Below are positions 1 to 10,435 of a DNA stretch of 24,375 bases, piece after piece (the first letter of the stretch is position 1; each line of letters starts with the position of its first letter). Source of the DNA: Globomyces pollinis-pini. Lineage: Eukaryota > Chytridiomycota > Chytridiomycetes > Rhizophydiales > Globomycetaceae. Location of the stretch: positions 1 to 24,375 of the forward strand of contig MU621340.1 of assembly GCA_025399215.1 (NCBI GenBank). Direction: 5' to 3'. The position numbers and the translations under genes are program-made. The notes beneath the pieces were generated by a model. That model made no database searches and was not told where the DNA came from. It saw nothing but the letters and a program-made list of their open reading frames with translations.

Positions 1-18
1 CAGTCTGCCACCAAATTA

Positions 19-1255
19 ATGAAACGACCAAGAGGTTTGAAAAAATCGAAGCTTGAGGAATCAAAGAAGGCGAAATTAGCGGAAACTGCAGTTGAAGATG
101 AAGATACTTTGGTAGTTGAAGTCAAGGGACAAAACGATGTGGAAGAGCTTTCACAGTTGTACGATTCTGCATTAGCCCAACTAAGTAAAGTCATCAATTA
201 TGTTGATTCTTGAAATAGACGATAACAATGTTGAGCAAGCAGTGATGCTCTTTCGAGGAGTTGTTCATGAATGTGATAAAATGATTCGAATTCGACATGG
301 AGACATTCCAAATGCAGATGAAGAAGAACGCGAGTTGTTGGAAAACTCAATCAAAGCTTGTCCCGTTCTGCCTTACTCATTCTATTTAACATATGCTAAC
401 GCATTGTACCACTTATCTCTGATTGATTCAGATGACCCAAAAAGTTTCTTGGATGTGGCCATGGAGATGGCGGAAAAGGCCTTGGATTTGGAACAAGCTC
501 CTGAATGTTTACATGTCATCAGTAGAATATTAATTCAATCTGTTATATCATTTTCAAACTTATATCTAGGCAAGCCTTGATAAATCAGACAGTGTGATTG
601 AAGAGTTCAAAAAATACTTCAAAAATCTAGTTGGTTGTTATACTTCAAAAGATTTGACCAAGATCCGAGATTTGGTTCTTGAAATATCACAATATTCTCA
701 TAACCATGTGGATACATTGGAAGATAGTGATGAAAAACAAACGTGGATTGAATTCAATGCAGAGAATTGGAAATCGATTTTGAATAGTAACAAAAAGTTA
801 AATCTAAAACGACAGTTGAATCAGATAATGTGGAAGCTCAAGTTGGACTAGGTAATGGGTATTTGTGTTTAGCTGATGAACTCATTCAAAAATACGAATC
901 GGATGATGGTGACGAATCAGTTGAGCGATCCGAAATTGAATCATACCTCTCAAAAGGTATTCAATATCATTTATAACATTCTATAGCAATCGCTTCTTTT
1001 ACAAAGGCATTAAAACAATTGGAATCTACCCATCAACCAACAATCAATATTTTACTTTTATTGGGGGAAACTCAAGTTCATATGGGTAACATTGTAGATC
1101 AAACGGCAGATGAAACTGAAATTGATCAAGCGTCTTTAAATCATTTCCAAAATGCTGTTGACTGTTTTCAAAAAGTTCAGGCATTGGATTCGGATGCTTT
1201 ACCCAGCCAATTTAAGGACTTTCTTACCGAATGGGAAGATGATTTTAAGCCTTAA
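19..1255 (+). CDS. ETT1: Ett1/Nro1-like TPR nuclear protein, 371 aa, 5 exons
   Basis: Ett1 (budding yeast, translation-termination efficiency) and Nro1 (fission yeast, regulator of the prolyl hydroxylase Ofd1) form one fungal family of nuclear TPR-like helical proteins. Seen: a basic N-terminus starting MKRPRGLKKSK, as in the family, an early segment FRGVVHECDKMIR typical of it, then helix-rich TPR-like stretches such as VGLGNGYLCLADEL and a C-terminus ending EDDFKP. The frame is restored by introns 185-218 (34 nt), 542-569 (28), 787-815 (29; a 38-nt version ending at 824 also keeps frame) and 957-986 (30). The total is 372 codons with no internal stop. The start at 19 is the only ATG consistent with the family N-terminus; only 18 bases upstream are visible, so its promoter is not seen. 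The family call is by recalled similarity; the exon structure is directly seen. Confidence 0.82.
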
Positions 1256-1363
1256 TATAATCATTTCCATTTTAATTTATTCAACCTATTTTGATACATA
1301 CAAATTACATTATTCAATCAAGTTAAAGCGATATATACCTAGATAAGTATTGATTATATTATA

Positions 1364-3739
1364 TTAAGTTGTCTTGGGAGACTTTGAATGAGGAGTTAAC
1401 AGTGAAATGCAACGACACTGTGGATGATGATTCTTACAGTGTATCAAAACAAGTTGTAATCGTTTCTCCCATTCTCCATTCAAAAGCTGTTTTCGTTTGG
1501 ACCATTCTTCTTCAAGTCTTTCCCAACTTTTTTGTTTACTACTGGCCAGTTCATCTCTCATTCGTTTTAAGGTTTCAACATATTTTTGTTTAAATGCAGC
1601 AGTTGATTGTGTTTCTGTCTGGTTTAGTTGGTTCTAAAAATGAATCGTTTAAAGTTTACTTGTAGGTATTGGATCTTTTCTTTACATTTGCTCTTCGTCC
1701 GGGACAATTCTGTCTCAAGTGCTTCCACTTTCATATTGCACTGACGATTCAAGTCTTCTTCAAGTCGACCATATTCATGTTTGAGTTTGCCAATTGCTTT
1801 ATCATACGCTTTTGTGCATTCCTTTTTGAAGGCTTGTGAAAGATTTTGTAACGTTTTTGAATGTTCAGCTTCCAGAGTTTCCCGAAGGGTTTCAAGTTGA
1901 TGTTTTAAATTGTTTATTTGTAGCTGATATGTCTCTGAGTTAGTTTCAAATGCCATTTGATGCTGCTTTTTCAATTCATGTAATAATCGTTCGTAGTTTT
2001 CTGATTCAAACTTTTGATTGGATTTTGCAGATTCTAGTTGCAGCTGGTACTTCTTTTCCATTTCTACCAATTGCTTATTCTGAATGGCAATATTATCTTC
2101 ATGTGCTTTTATCAAAGAGTCCAGTGCTTCTTTATGGTTCTGCTCAAGTTGCTGGATTATATCTTTTTGTTGCATTTCCATCTGTTGCACAGCATTATTC
2201 GTTTGTTCTTGAATCTGTGACTCTGATTGCATTTGACGATGCATTTGAGCTGTTACTTTAGACGTATGCTCAACAACTGTTTCCACCATTTGCAGAACTA
2301 CTCTCGCTGATATTGACTGTCTCTCTAGAGGCATGTTAACAACTGGAGACAGAACACCAATGATATCCTGTTGAAATTGCTTAAATTCCGCATAGGTATC
2401 TCTCGATTTTGCACGCTCTTCGTTTATCTGTCTTTCGTAATCACTCTGAAGCCTTTGCCTCTGTTGAGCCATTTCATTTCGAAGCTCATACAAAGTTTTT
2501 TCTTTTTCTGATAGTAGATTCTTTTTCATTTCCAGTATATCTAGTTCTTTTTCCCGCTCAATCGTTCTTCTAATAGTTGTGAGATGGTCAACTGATTTTT
2601 TGGATGTTTCTAATTCATCTCTCAGTTTTGAAATGATTTCGTCTGATTTCTGTTGTCGTTCTATGTTACTCTGTATTGTGCTTTGAATTGCCTGTTCTAT
2701 TGATTTTTGATTATCAAATTGAATTCTTTCCATTTCTAATTCTAATCTATCTGTGATGTTAAAGAAATATTAGCTTACCTATCTTTTGTTGATATTCGGT
2801 ATTGGCTATTACTAACCGCTCATTTAAAATTCGTAAACTTCTTGACTCATTTTCTGCATCTAGGAGTAAACCATGAACATGATTTGGAACAATGTCACCA
2901 TGCTGCAGTGGGCTCTGTAGATATCCTTCAAACGAGTTTTTTCTGGGTATCTGATAGTTTCTAATATCTACATATTAGAACGCATATTAAGCTAACCGTT
3001 TGAAGTCTGAGACAATCTTGGTTGTGTGAACATATTGGAATCGTTATCATTCGGTTTAAGTTGAATATCCACTGGAGTTTCAGTGACAGTTTCAACTGAA
3101 TTAGAGCGAGTAATTGATTTGTGATAATCTTGTATATCAGCATCAGTAGTTATTGTGGAGTTAGGAGCGACGTTGCTTGAAATTGAGATAAGACCATCCG
3201 ATAGAGCAGTACTTTGTAATTTATCATTATTTGGAGTATCCATTCTATGATTAGGACTCTGTTGAATGTTATTAAAGTCATGATCAGTATTATAGTTTTG
3301 TTGATCATAGGATAGGTTGAGTAAGGACAATTCCTCATCTAATTTCTGCATATTAACATGAAATTCTTCATCCTGAAGTAAATCGTCTTCTGGATGGTTT
3401 TGATCATAGTACTGTGATTCTTCTTCCAATTCCAACTGGTCTAAATCGGACAAATCAGGCATTTCATGGTGCAGTAAATGAGCATAACTATTCTGAGCTA
3501 TTCTAGAATCCTTGTCGTTGATGAAATCCTGAATAAAGTTCTGGTACGAAGATGTATCGTATGTAGACATTTGGACAACTTTCTTTTTCTTTTCATGTCG
3601 GATTTTATTTCTCGAATGGGACCTTCTCCTTTTGCTTTCGCCCACTCGCACTCTGATTCGAAAAAAAAGTATCTGTTTGTTACTTAATTTTAGGTATTTC
3701 TTCTGCAGTTGACGTTGATCTCTTAGGTTTTTTGCTCAT
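1364..3739 (-). CDS. Large coiled-coil protein, about 753 aa, 5 exons
   Basis: Not recognised as a named family. A Lys/Arg-rich N-terminus (about residues 1-46, KRRRSHSRNK and a KKKK run, possibly a nuclear signal) is followed by an acidic, Asn/Gln/Ser-rich low-complexity region to about 235. A long heptad-like region rich in Glu, Lys and Gln then runs from about 285 to 720, as in cytoskeletal, centrosomal or Golgi scaffold proteins. Introns by reading frame: 3653-3683 (31 nt), 2968-2996 (29), 2751-2778 (28) and 1634-1659 (26). The first exon (3684-3739) is inferred; an alternative start is the ATG at 3570, which removes the overlap with the divergent FHA gene. The last residues are uncertain: a possible 20-nt intron near the end would give a different tail stopping at 1359. 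Its role cannot be deduced. Confidence 0.72.
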
Positions 3740-4122
3740 TTACGTGAACACACCCCTCCTGATGTCCTGCCTACTGCCGGTTTTGCTAAACTACAAGGTG
3801 CTTGTTTTTTTGTCATTCAATCTTTGGCAGTATCTGTTGGGTCTGATCCAGAATGTGATGTGGTCGTTAATGTTGCTGGAGTAGATCGCGTTCACTTTAC
3901 AATCCATTACGAACTTGAATCGAACAGTTTTTGTCTATCTGTATTGGGTAGAACTGGATTATATATTAATGACGAGTTTTGTCCTTATAGTCCTGCTGTA
4001 CCAATCGTCCTTTCTCATAAGTAATGACAAGAAATTAACCACTCAGCGACTGTATCCGATATGATTTTTGGGAAGTATCTTTTCATTTACCCAATGGTGA
4101 ATTGCTTGCTTTTGAGTCTTAA
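3616..4122 (+). CDS. Small FHA-domain protein, about 140 aa, forkhead-type FHA without a DNA-binding domain
   Basis: FHA domains bind phosphothreonine peptides. Seen: GFAKLQG at the domain start (the pattern of FHA domains in fungal forkhead factors), then GSDPECDVVV, a degenerate RxH region (DRVHFTI, where a canonical SRxH serine is expected) and GLYINDEF near the end, finishing IRYDFWEVSFHLP. Intron 4021-4046 (26 nt) is clear. The 5' end is weaker: the open frame carrying the domain has no ATG, so a first exon 3616-3668 (ATG GGA; an in-frame ATG also lies at 3595) joined through intron 3669-3726 (58 nt, unusually long here) is proposed. That exon lies antisense to the N-terminal exons of the leftward coiled-coil gene. 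The stop at 4120-4122 leaves almost nothing after the FHA domain, so no forkhead domain is present. Confidence 0.62.
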
Positions 4123-4277
4123 AATTGGACAAGAAAAAAACAAACTGACCTTCAAAGACTTTAATTTACTTCAATAAATAAACTTAAACTGTAAACCGTT
4201 GCATCCTCCATACTTCGCTTTTGATCGATTGGAAGGGTTTGTGAAAAGTTTATTGACATGACTAATTAATTTATCAA
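4123..4277. other. Intergenic region with poly(A) signal
   Basis: 155 bp between two rightward genes. AATAAA at 4173-4178 lies about 50 nt after the FHA stop and is the likely poly(A) signal. The remainder is A/T-rich and must hold the promoter of the next gene; no clear TATA element was picked out. Confidence 0.45.
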
Positions 4278-5761
4278 ATGTTGGCACTCAATAGAGACGC
4301 AAAGTTGAAACTAGCCAAAGAAAGAGTATTTAATCATCGGACTGACCTTTAGTTGCTTGCGTATAGAAAAAGGCGAGAAATATTACAGGGGATGCCAGAA
4401 TCTGGGTTAGAAACTGGAAACGATATCAATCAGACAATCCAGAAACAATCATCAGGTACTGAAAAACAAAAGGAGATCTGTACTAGCTTAGTGAAACCAG
4501 ATACTACTTTAGTCGTTCACGAACACGTCAACAGAACGATAAACAATTGTATGCTTACTGCAAATAACAATATCTAGATAATCTTCAACCTGTTTCTTAT
4601 TCTGATTCGATTTTAAAAGTAGATAAATCCATTCAAGAAGTGGGAATACAAACAGACTTGAATCTACAATCTTTTCAACTGCAAGTGGATGATTTGAAGG
4701 TTAGACAAAAGCTTTTGGATGAATACGAATCTGCAATTAGTAAAAAGGAGGAAGAATGTTTAAAGAGAGAGGATAATATATTGAAAATTGAAAGTCTGCT
4801 TAAACAGCAACGGGCCATGCTCGAAAAATCCAAAAAGGAATGGTTATTTCATCAACAAAAATCCGATTCAATTGAAAAACATGGTTACAATCGACGGTGG
4901 GGTTGCGAAGAACAGAAATTGAAGGATAATTTCCCAAGCTTGGGGTTTAATACCTCCCAAGACTCTGTGAGTGTCAGGAATGAAAAACATTTATATTCAA
5001 AGAGTTCATACAGCATTTCAAATCTGCGATTGGATGATTTGGCCTTAGGAGAGCAACGATCGACCCATGATAATCAATCAAGAGTGTCATACGGATCTAA
5101 AAACAACCAAGACAGTTTTCAAGGTAGCAACAAGAGCCAGTTTCGATTCCCTATCCAATCATCTATATTAGAAGTCCCGCTTTCAAATACATACAATCAT
5201 CATTTCGATGAGACGTACTCTGCTAGTTATAGAGAGCCAAGTACTTTAGAGAGCTATTACAAGGAACGTGCCAGAGATTTGGATGAAATTGATAGGGCAC
5301 CGCAGTATACGTATCAGGAAGTTGGACGCAATTCAACAAGTAGGCATAGTAGACGATACACCATGCAAGAATCATACAACAGTCATCTCGATCTTTGTAC
5401 GGATAAAAGCAAATCAAATTATTCTAATGTCAATATTAACACAGGTAACTTTTATGATGTCTAGATACATTAGACTTTAGAGTAAATGAGAGTGAAAGAA
5501 CAAACCACTGGAACGCTCGATATGCAAACCAGTACGGCGGTGATCCAATGTCATATTCAAATAGAAATTATCCTGATGAATGTTACAAGTCACAGCAGAC
5601 TAATACTCGGCATTCTCCTCATGTCGATAATGTAAGTCAATGGGTAGAGAAAACATCATTATACAACAAAATCAGTACGTTTTCCAGAGGTGCATTCAGA
5701 AGGTATGTATGTAATTCACATAAATACTAGGATTATCAACAATAATGATCGTCACCAATAA
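4278..5761 (+). CDS. Coiled-coil protein, 456 aa, 5 exons
   Basis: Not assigned to a family. The N-terminal helix LNRDAKLKLAKERLLAYRKR resembles the short basic amphipathic helix at the start of several Golgi and centrosomal coiled-coil proteins, which is only a loose resemblance. A coiled coil lies at about residues 105-190 (many Lys/Glu, KKEEECLKRED), followed by a Ser/Asn/Tyr/Arg-rich tail without predicted structure. Introns: 4326-4352 (27 nt), 4549-4577 (29), 5445-5473 (29; a 20-nt version ending at 5464 also keeps frame) and 5703-5730 (28). The total is 457 codons with no internal stop. The start ATG at 4278 is the first in frame. AATAAA at 5780-5785 follows the stop by about 20 nt. Confidence 0.75.
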
Positions 5762-5883
5762 TTTCCATAATGAATTATCAATAAATAAACGGAATACCAA
5801 TAGATTTCTGGAACATGAACAGTTACATTAAGTTCAATTTGTGAATTTTGTTTATTTCCAATTGGTTTTTACAATACAATTTA

Positions 5884-5889
5884 TTTATT
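5884..5889 (-). terminator. AATAAA overlapping the stop codon of the 141-aa gene
   Basis: The minus strand reads GAATAAATAAAT: the stop TAA (5887-5885) lies inside AATAAA. A second AATAAA is at 5851-5856 on the same strand. Confidence 0.5.
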
Positions 5890-6310
5890 CATCCAGTGAA
5901 GTTGCTATAACAACAGGGTTGTCAGCATCGAGTGCACGATAATTTCTCCCGTGAAGACCTATACTTAAATCTGACATACTTTCGCCTTCCTCTGTTACAA
6001 CCAAGCCCATAATTGATGGACTGTCAAATGTAACAATCCACACACTACCATCAGGAAAGGCAGGCAACTGTTGATGAGCTGCAAAATCACCTAAAAATGA
6101 ACCAGCGCCAGATCCAACCCCAGCAAATTCGGCAATGCTATTGTTAGCTAATCCAATAAGTGAGTCTTTAGAAGCATTTGGATCCTCCTTAATCACAAAA
6201 ATAGTTCCATTCTTGAATCCAACCCAGTGAACATTGGCTGTAGTTGGCTTTGGTTTGAATATTTGCTTACAACAATCTCGAATCACTTTGGCATCAATGA
6301 GTTTTGGCAT
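5885..6310 (-). CDS. Uncharacterised 141-aa intronless protein
   Basis: One uninterrupted frame from ATG (6308-6310) to TAA. I do not recognise the family. It has no signal peptide, no membrane segment and no Cys cluster beyond DCC near residue 12. It alternates short hydrophobic strands (VHWVGFKNGTIFVI, GSVWIVTF, SIMGLVV) with Gly/Ala/Ser-rich loops (AGVGSGAGSFLGDF), which suggests a small soluble mixed-fold protein. It is convergent with the coiled-coil gene ending at 5761. Codon use and base composition match the neighbours and the stop codon carries an embedded AATAAA, so it looks like a real gene. Confidence 0.7.
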   Translation of the reverse strand: MPKLIDAKVIRDCCKQIFKPKPTTANVHWVGFKNGTIFVIKEDPNASKDSLIGLANNSIAEFAGVGSGAGSFLGDFAAHQQLPAFPDGSVWIVTFDSPSIMGLVVTEEGESMSDLSIGLHGRNYRALDADNPVVIATSLDE

Positions 6311-6537
6311 TTTTCAAGTTATTAAACTCTGAGGTCAAGTTTTATAGAACAACACACAGATGACTCATAAGATATTGTGCTTTCCTTCACTGGAACACGT
6401 TGAACATTGTATCAGATACTTCTGGCTCATTGATATTCAATAGATTTTGTTGTTTCAGTTACAATGCGATTGACTCGAAGCAAAAGTAGATTTTAGTATA
6501 TTATGTAATCTATAAGCTCTTACGTTGTATGCTTCAA
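6311..6537. other. Intergenic region, no gene seen
   Basis: 227 bp of A/T-rich sequence between two leftward genes. It should hold the promoter of the 141-aa gene and the 3' UTR of the methyltransferase. No convincing ORF, tRNA fold or repeat was seen. Confidence 0.4.
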
Positions 6538-7407
6538 CTAAATCTCTAAATCCAGCTTGTTGGAGAATTCCAGTACATAGTTAAATAGGAACCATTGGCG
6601 ATCATAGACAGTGTCGGGAATTATTTCTGAAGGTCCCACCTGCTCCCATATTTCATTTTCAGCTAATCCTACAACAGAAGGAATTCGATAAGGTTGGCAA
6701 TATAAGCATTTGAATCCAAATGTCTCTGATTCTGCTGTTTGAAAAAACTCTTGAAATGTTGACTTTCCAGAATGTAATCCAGCACAACCTATTACCCGTC
6801 CACTTGGCTTCAAGAGTAGTTTCAAGTCATTCAATAGATTTTCATGTTGGTCCTTCATCCATAATGTATCCGCCATCAAAATGATATCAAATTGTTTGTA
6901 AGGCATAGCAGAACTATAGATATTAATACCCATACAAAAGAATAACGATTCTTACGGAAACAAGCAATCTTTAGCACGATCGCCCCATATATGCGACATG
7001 ACGGAATATGATGAAGTTGTATTGGATTTCAAATTTAACTCTAACATTTTGATTAAATCTTCATCAGGATAATCGGATGCAGTAACAGTTCCACCTAAAT
7101 TGGAAGCAATTATTGAGGGCAATCCTGATCCTGAACCTAATTCTAAAATATCCAACCCTTTCAAATTCCCAATCTCCAATAGTGTTTTTGATACCAATAC
7201 AGATGCTTTCCATACATGATGTGCAAATAAAAGCGAATTCTTTCTTTCAACATCTAGTATAAATCAAAGGAATAAATTACTGGGTATTTTTAAGGTGATA
7301 GGTTTCATGCCAGTAAAGTTCACTGGGATACTTTCACCCAAATCTCCCACATTGATTTCAGGGTCGTTGAACAATACTTTTAGTCCATCAAAATTGTCAT
7401 CATCCAT
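6538..7407 (-). CDS. EFM7: EFM7-like protein N-terminal/lysine methyltransferase, 266 aa, 3 exons
   Basis: EFM7 (formerly Nnt1) methylates the N-terminus and adjacent lysine of translation elongation factor eEF1A using SAM. Seen: an acidic N-terminus (MDDDNFDGL), AHHVWKASVLV, SAM-binding motif I LELGSGSGLPS (about residues 90-100), ASDYPDEDLI (acidic ribose-binding position after motif I), SHIWGD, and motif ILMADTLWMKDQHE, all in the order of the family-16-type seven-beta-strand methyltransferases. Length matches the family (about 260 aa). Introns: 7254-7280 (27 nt) and 6914-6955 (42 nt, with an internal inverted repeat). Start at 7405-7407. The group also includes METTL21-type enzymes, so the exact substrate is inferred. 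Confidence 0.8.
6914..6955 (-). repeat. 42-nt intron with 6-bp inverted repeat
   Basis: Intron 2 of the methyltransferase gene. Immediately after the GT the minus strand reads AAGAAT-cgtt-ATTCTT, a perfect 6-bp stem with a 4-nt loop. Without the 16-nt hairpin the intron would measure 26 nt, the usual size here. Confidence 0.55.
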
Positions 7408-7613
7408 TGAATTTTGAACAAAAAAAAAGTTTACCATTCATTTTGCAAACGAAACAGTAATTCAAATATTCGGAAGATGACATTGTACAAGATCAATTTT
7501 GCAATTCTATTAAGGTATATCGAAGATGTGGGATATTAATGTACTATCTCTACCGTTTATAACACTTTGAAATGCTGCTGAACCATTTAGATAGGTTTAA
7601 AAAAATTCTTTTA
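7408..7613. other. Intergenic region between V-ATPase and methyltransferase genes
   Basis: About 200 bp between two leftward genes: the 3' side of the V-ATPase gene and the promoter side of the methyltransferase. There is an A-run at 7423-7431. No coding potential was recognised. Confidence 0.4.
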
Positions 7614-7615
7614 TT
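7610..7615 (-). terminator. AATAAA overlapping the V-ATPase stop codon
   Basis: The minus strand reads AACTAATAAAAG, and the stop TAA at 7616-7614 contributes the first two A of AATAAA. It implies a very short 3' UTR. Confidence 0.5.
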
Positions 7616-10435
7616 AGTTCTCTTGGTTTTCAATGAGCAACTTGAATGAGAATGGAAAGAATTGTTGACCACTACCAGCATAGAATTTGTTTTGAAACTC
7701 GACCCAATGAAGACGAAGAGCGTGTAAGAAAGCTGATAACCCTTCCATTCCAATCAAAATACCAACGGTTGACCAAAACCACATATAGAATCCAATAATG
7801 ATAACAATCGCATTTCCAGAATTGAGTGCAGGATTGAGCATCATATCCCATAATACTTCGGATAATTCTACCAGTTAGCAAAATAATAAGTAGTTACGAG
7901 CGTGAGCTAAAGATAGGGCCCATAATCGCAAGTAAGATGCAGTATTCGATATACCACTAAGAGTAAATTCAATAGTGTGAATCATTTGATGGATCATTGC
8001 TTCCCCAAAGTCAAATTCCTAACATTATCAAAAAATCGCTCTACCTCTCCATGCTCCCCATGATCACCGTGGGTTTCAACATGTGCAGGAGCTCCCTGTT
8101 CAGCCAAAATAGCTTGTTGATCAGCTGCTTGTGGTCTAGTGTATCCCGCACCAGTGGTACGTTTATGCTCTTGTAGTTCATAGTATGGTTTGGCTAATAA
8201 CATCCATGGAACAGAAACAAATGCCACCAAAAGCAAGAATACTTGAATCGGACCTTGACCTTTGAACAATGGCATCACCACAGTACCAGGAGAAAGGAAC
8301 ATATAAATAAGAGTATTTAAAAGTCCTGGTGCTTTAGAAGGGTCTGGGTAATGAGTTAGCCATTTATAAATGATGAGGAACACAAGATATCCAAATATTG
8401 ACAAGAAAAACAAAATTTGCGGTACATATTCTGTAAGAATACTTAATCGCTTCTTAAAGTGAATATGATTGAAGCATTGAAGCGTGATTCCAAAACTCAT
8501 CTAAATATGAGTGAACGTTTAATTTACATGAATAACACCAAAGATAATAGCCATTTTCATCTTATACGAGTTAGAAAAGATAAGCGCATTTTCAGCACCA
8601 TGCCAGCCCTAAACATCAATATTTTAGAAAGTATTACTGGGTCTACACCGAAGCCATAAGTTTCAGTTTTAGTGCCTAACCAACGGCCAGATTCTGGATG
8701 GAACGTAAACTTATAGCAGGAATCCATTAAAGTCATAGCACGAGAAAAAATATCATTATAAATTAGACCAGTGAAAATGGAGAAGATACCCATCAAAAGC
8801 ATCATGTATCTACCACCAAATGGCATATCAAACATCTACAGGTAAGAAGTATTTCACAAACCTCTCCCCACTTTTTCTTGGAAAGTGTCTTTTCATTTGC
8901 TACCATCCAACCAGCAATGGCTGTCAAAATAATTCCATGTCCAAAGTCTCCAAACATCACTGCAAAGAAGAAAGGGAAACTGATGATGGTATATAAACCT
9001 GGGTTGACTTCTTGATATTTGGCAATTCCATACGCATCTACAAGTTCTTGGAATGAATTGGTATAACGATTGGTCTTTTGCGAAGTTGGTGGAGTACGAG
9101 AAGTTGGTATTTCGCTCAAGATAGGTGGGATGGTTGATCCAGTTCGTTCCTAAATGTCAATTTCGATATATTACTGTGACAGTTCTTAAAGAATATTGAA
9201 TAGCCGTAATGGAAGCCTTCGGACACCAACCTTCTGCAATAAGAGCTTTTCGATTCAAATCGTAGCTCATTTTGTTCATTGCATGATGGATGGCCTTTTC
9301 TTTGGTAACAACTACAGACCAATGATCTAAGGAATCCGCTACTCGGCTAAGCTCTGCCTTGCGTGCGGCTTTTGTGTTATCTAGAACATGTCTCAAATCT
9401 TCGATTCGTGTCATAACTTCAAGTGCGTTGTCTCGGCGTTTATCAGGATGGTCATCAACAGGATATAATGTTGCACCCATACTTTCACAAATTTTTCGAA
9501 TTTTGTTCAACAGTTCCTTTCCGTGCGCAAATACGATGAATACATTCTTGTAGACGGTGGCATCGGAAGTTGGATCAACAATGGGTTCCGCAATTTCCGC
9601 ATTGTTCATAAATAGATTTCCACGAAGAGCACGGAATAAAATCTTTTCAAAGATGCCCATTCTGGCTCTAGGGATCACTCCAGCTACAAATCTAAATGGT
9701 TAGCCAAATCATCACATATATTAAAGGATGTTTCCGAACATGCATGATGATTTTCACACTTACCCAATATTGATAACTTGACCTGTGGAAGCAGCTGGTT
9801 CAATTGATTCTCTTTGCATTCCAGCTAAGAGCCCAACGTTTTCTGCATGAGCAGCATTCATCTCATCACTTCTAGATTCCGCCTACATATGAGTAATTGT
9901 CACAAACCACTTGAAAGAACACAGCAGTTTCGCGAAGAACATGTCTCAATTCAGTCAATTCCAAGAATCTCTTATTTAAACTTTCTTGTGAAGTGTTCAT
10001 CTGAAGTATTCGACCTTCAAGCTCAATAAGTGTGGCATCGAGTTGGTCGATTTCTAATTGCGAACGATTTCTTGCATAAGGAGCTAGCGGTTCTGCAGGA
10101 CGAAGTCTCACTTCAGCCTTTTCAGCTTGTTTCTTCAAAAAACCTACGCAAGTATGAAATAAAAGAATTTGTACGTAATTTTCGTTCCAATTCGTTTAAT
10201 CTCTTGATTTCAGTGACGAAAGTTCTTTGAAAAGCATTAACGGTTGGGTTGAGCTAAGTTTTAGTTGAGATGACGCAATACATCATTAATTTCCAACTGA
10301 CCGACTTCCCCTAGTTCTGCTACTGTTTGAGCTGCAATTTCCAAAGGAATATAAAGCTTTGATTAGCAAAGGATGCAGTACTTGAGTGAGCACCATGGTT
10401 TCTGAACGAAACATACTTGGTCTGTCATCTTCCAT
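7614..10435 (-). CDS. VPH1: V-type proton ATPase subunit a, 824 aa, 12 exons
   Basis: Subunit a of the V-ATPase Vo sector forms the proton half-channels that acidify vacuole, Golgi and endosomes. Seen: N-terminus [12 protein letters not shown], then [20 protein letters not shown] and NAFQRTFV; cytosolic domain; [11 protein letters not shown]; the Vo part beginning [47 protein letters not shown]; and [20 protein letters not shown] holding the essential proton-channel arginine (R731 here). Introns: 10357-10381 (25 nt), 10254-10281 (28), 10144-10174 (31), 9883-9910 (28), 9692-9763 (72), 9150-9174 (25), 8836-8861 (26), 8609-8637 (29), 8501-8527 (27), 8019-8044 (26) and 7868-7897 (30). They sum to exactly 825 codons. 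Start ATG at 10433-10435. Vph1 versus Stv1 isoform is not distinguishable; length is typical (about 820-850). Confidence 0.97.
9692..9763 (-). repeat. 72-nt intron with nested inverted repeats
   Basis: The longest intron seen, V-ATPase intron 5 from the 5' end. On the plus strand AAATCATCA (9706-9714) is the exact reverse complement of TGATGATTT (9745-9753), a 9-bp stem. Inside it ATGTT (9728-9732) pairs with AACAT (9737-9741) around a 4-nt loop. Excluding the region enclosed by the outer stem leaves about 24 nt between splice sites, the size of an ordinary intron in this window. Confidence 0.65.

Noticed and set aside
515..588. Alternative Ett1 introns 515-569 and 522-588
   Set aside because: The 28-nt intron 542-569 also restores the frame and fits the size norm of the window, whereas the others are 55 and 67 nt.
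19..1255. Reading the Ett1 region as several short genes or a frameshifted pseudogene
   Set aside because: Removing four 28-34-nt GT-AG introns gives one uninterrupted 371-aa frame with family motifs; the same pattern repeats in most genes.
1950..2261. 103-aa plus-strand frame opposite the coiled-coil gene
   Set aside because: Hydrophobic antisense translation of Gln/Glu/Lys-rich codons; this is a typical shadow.
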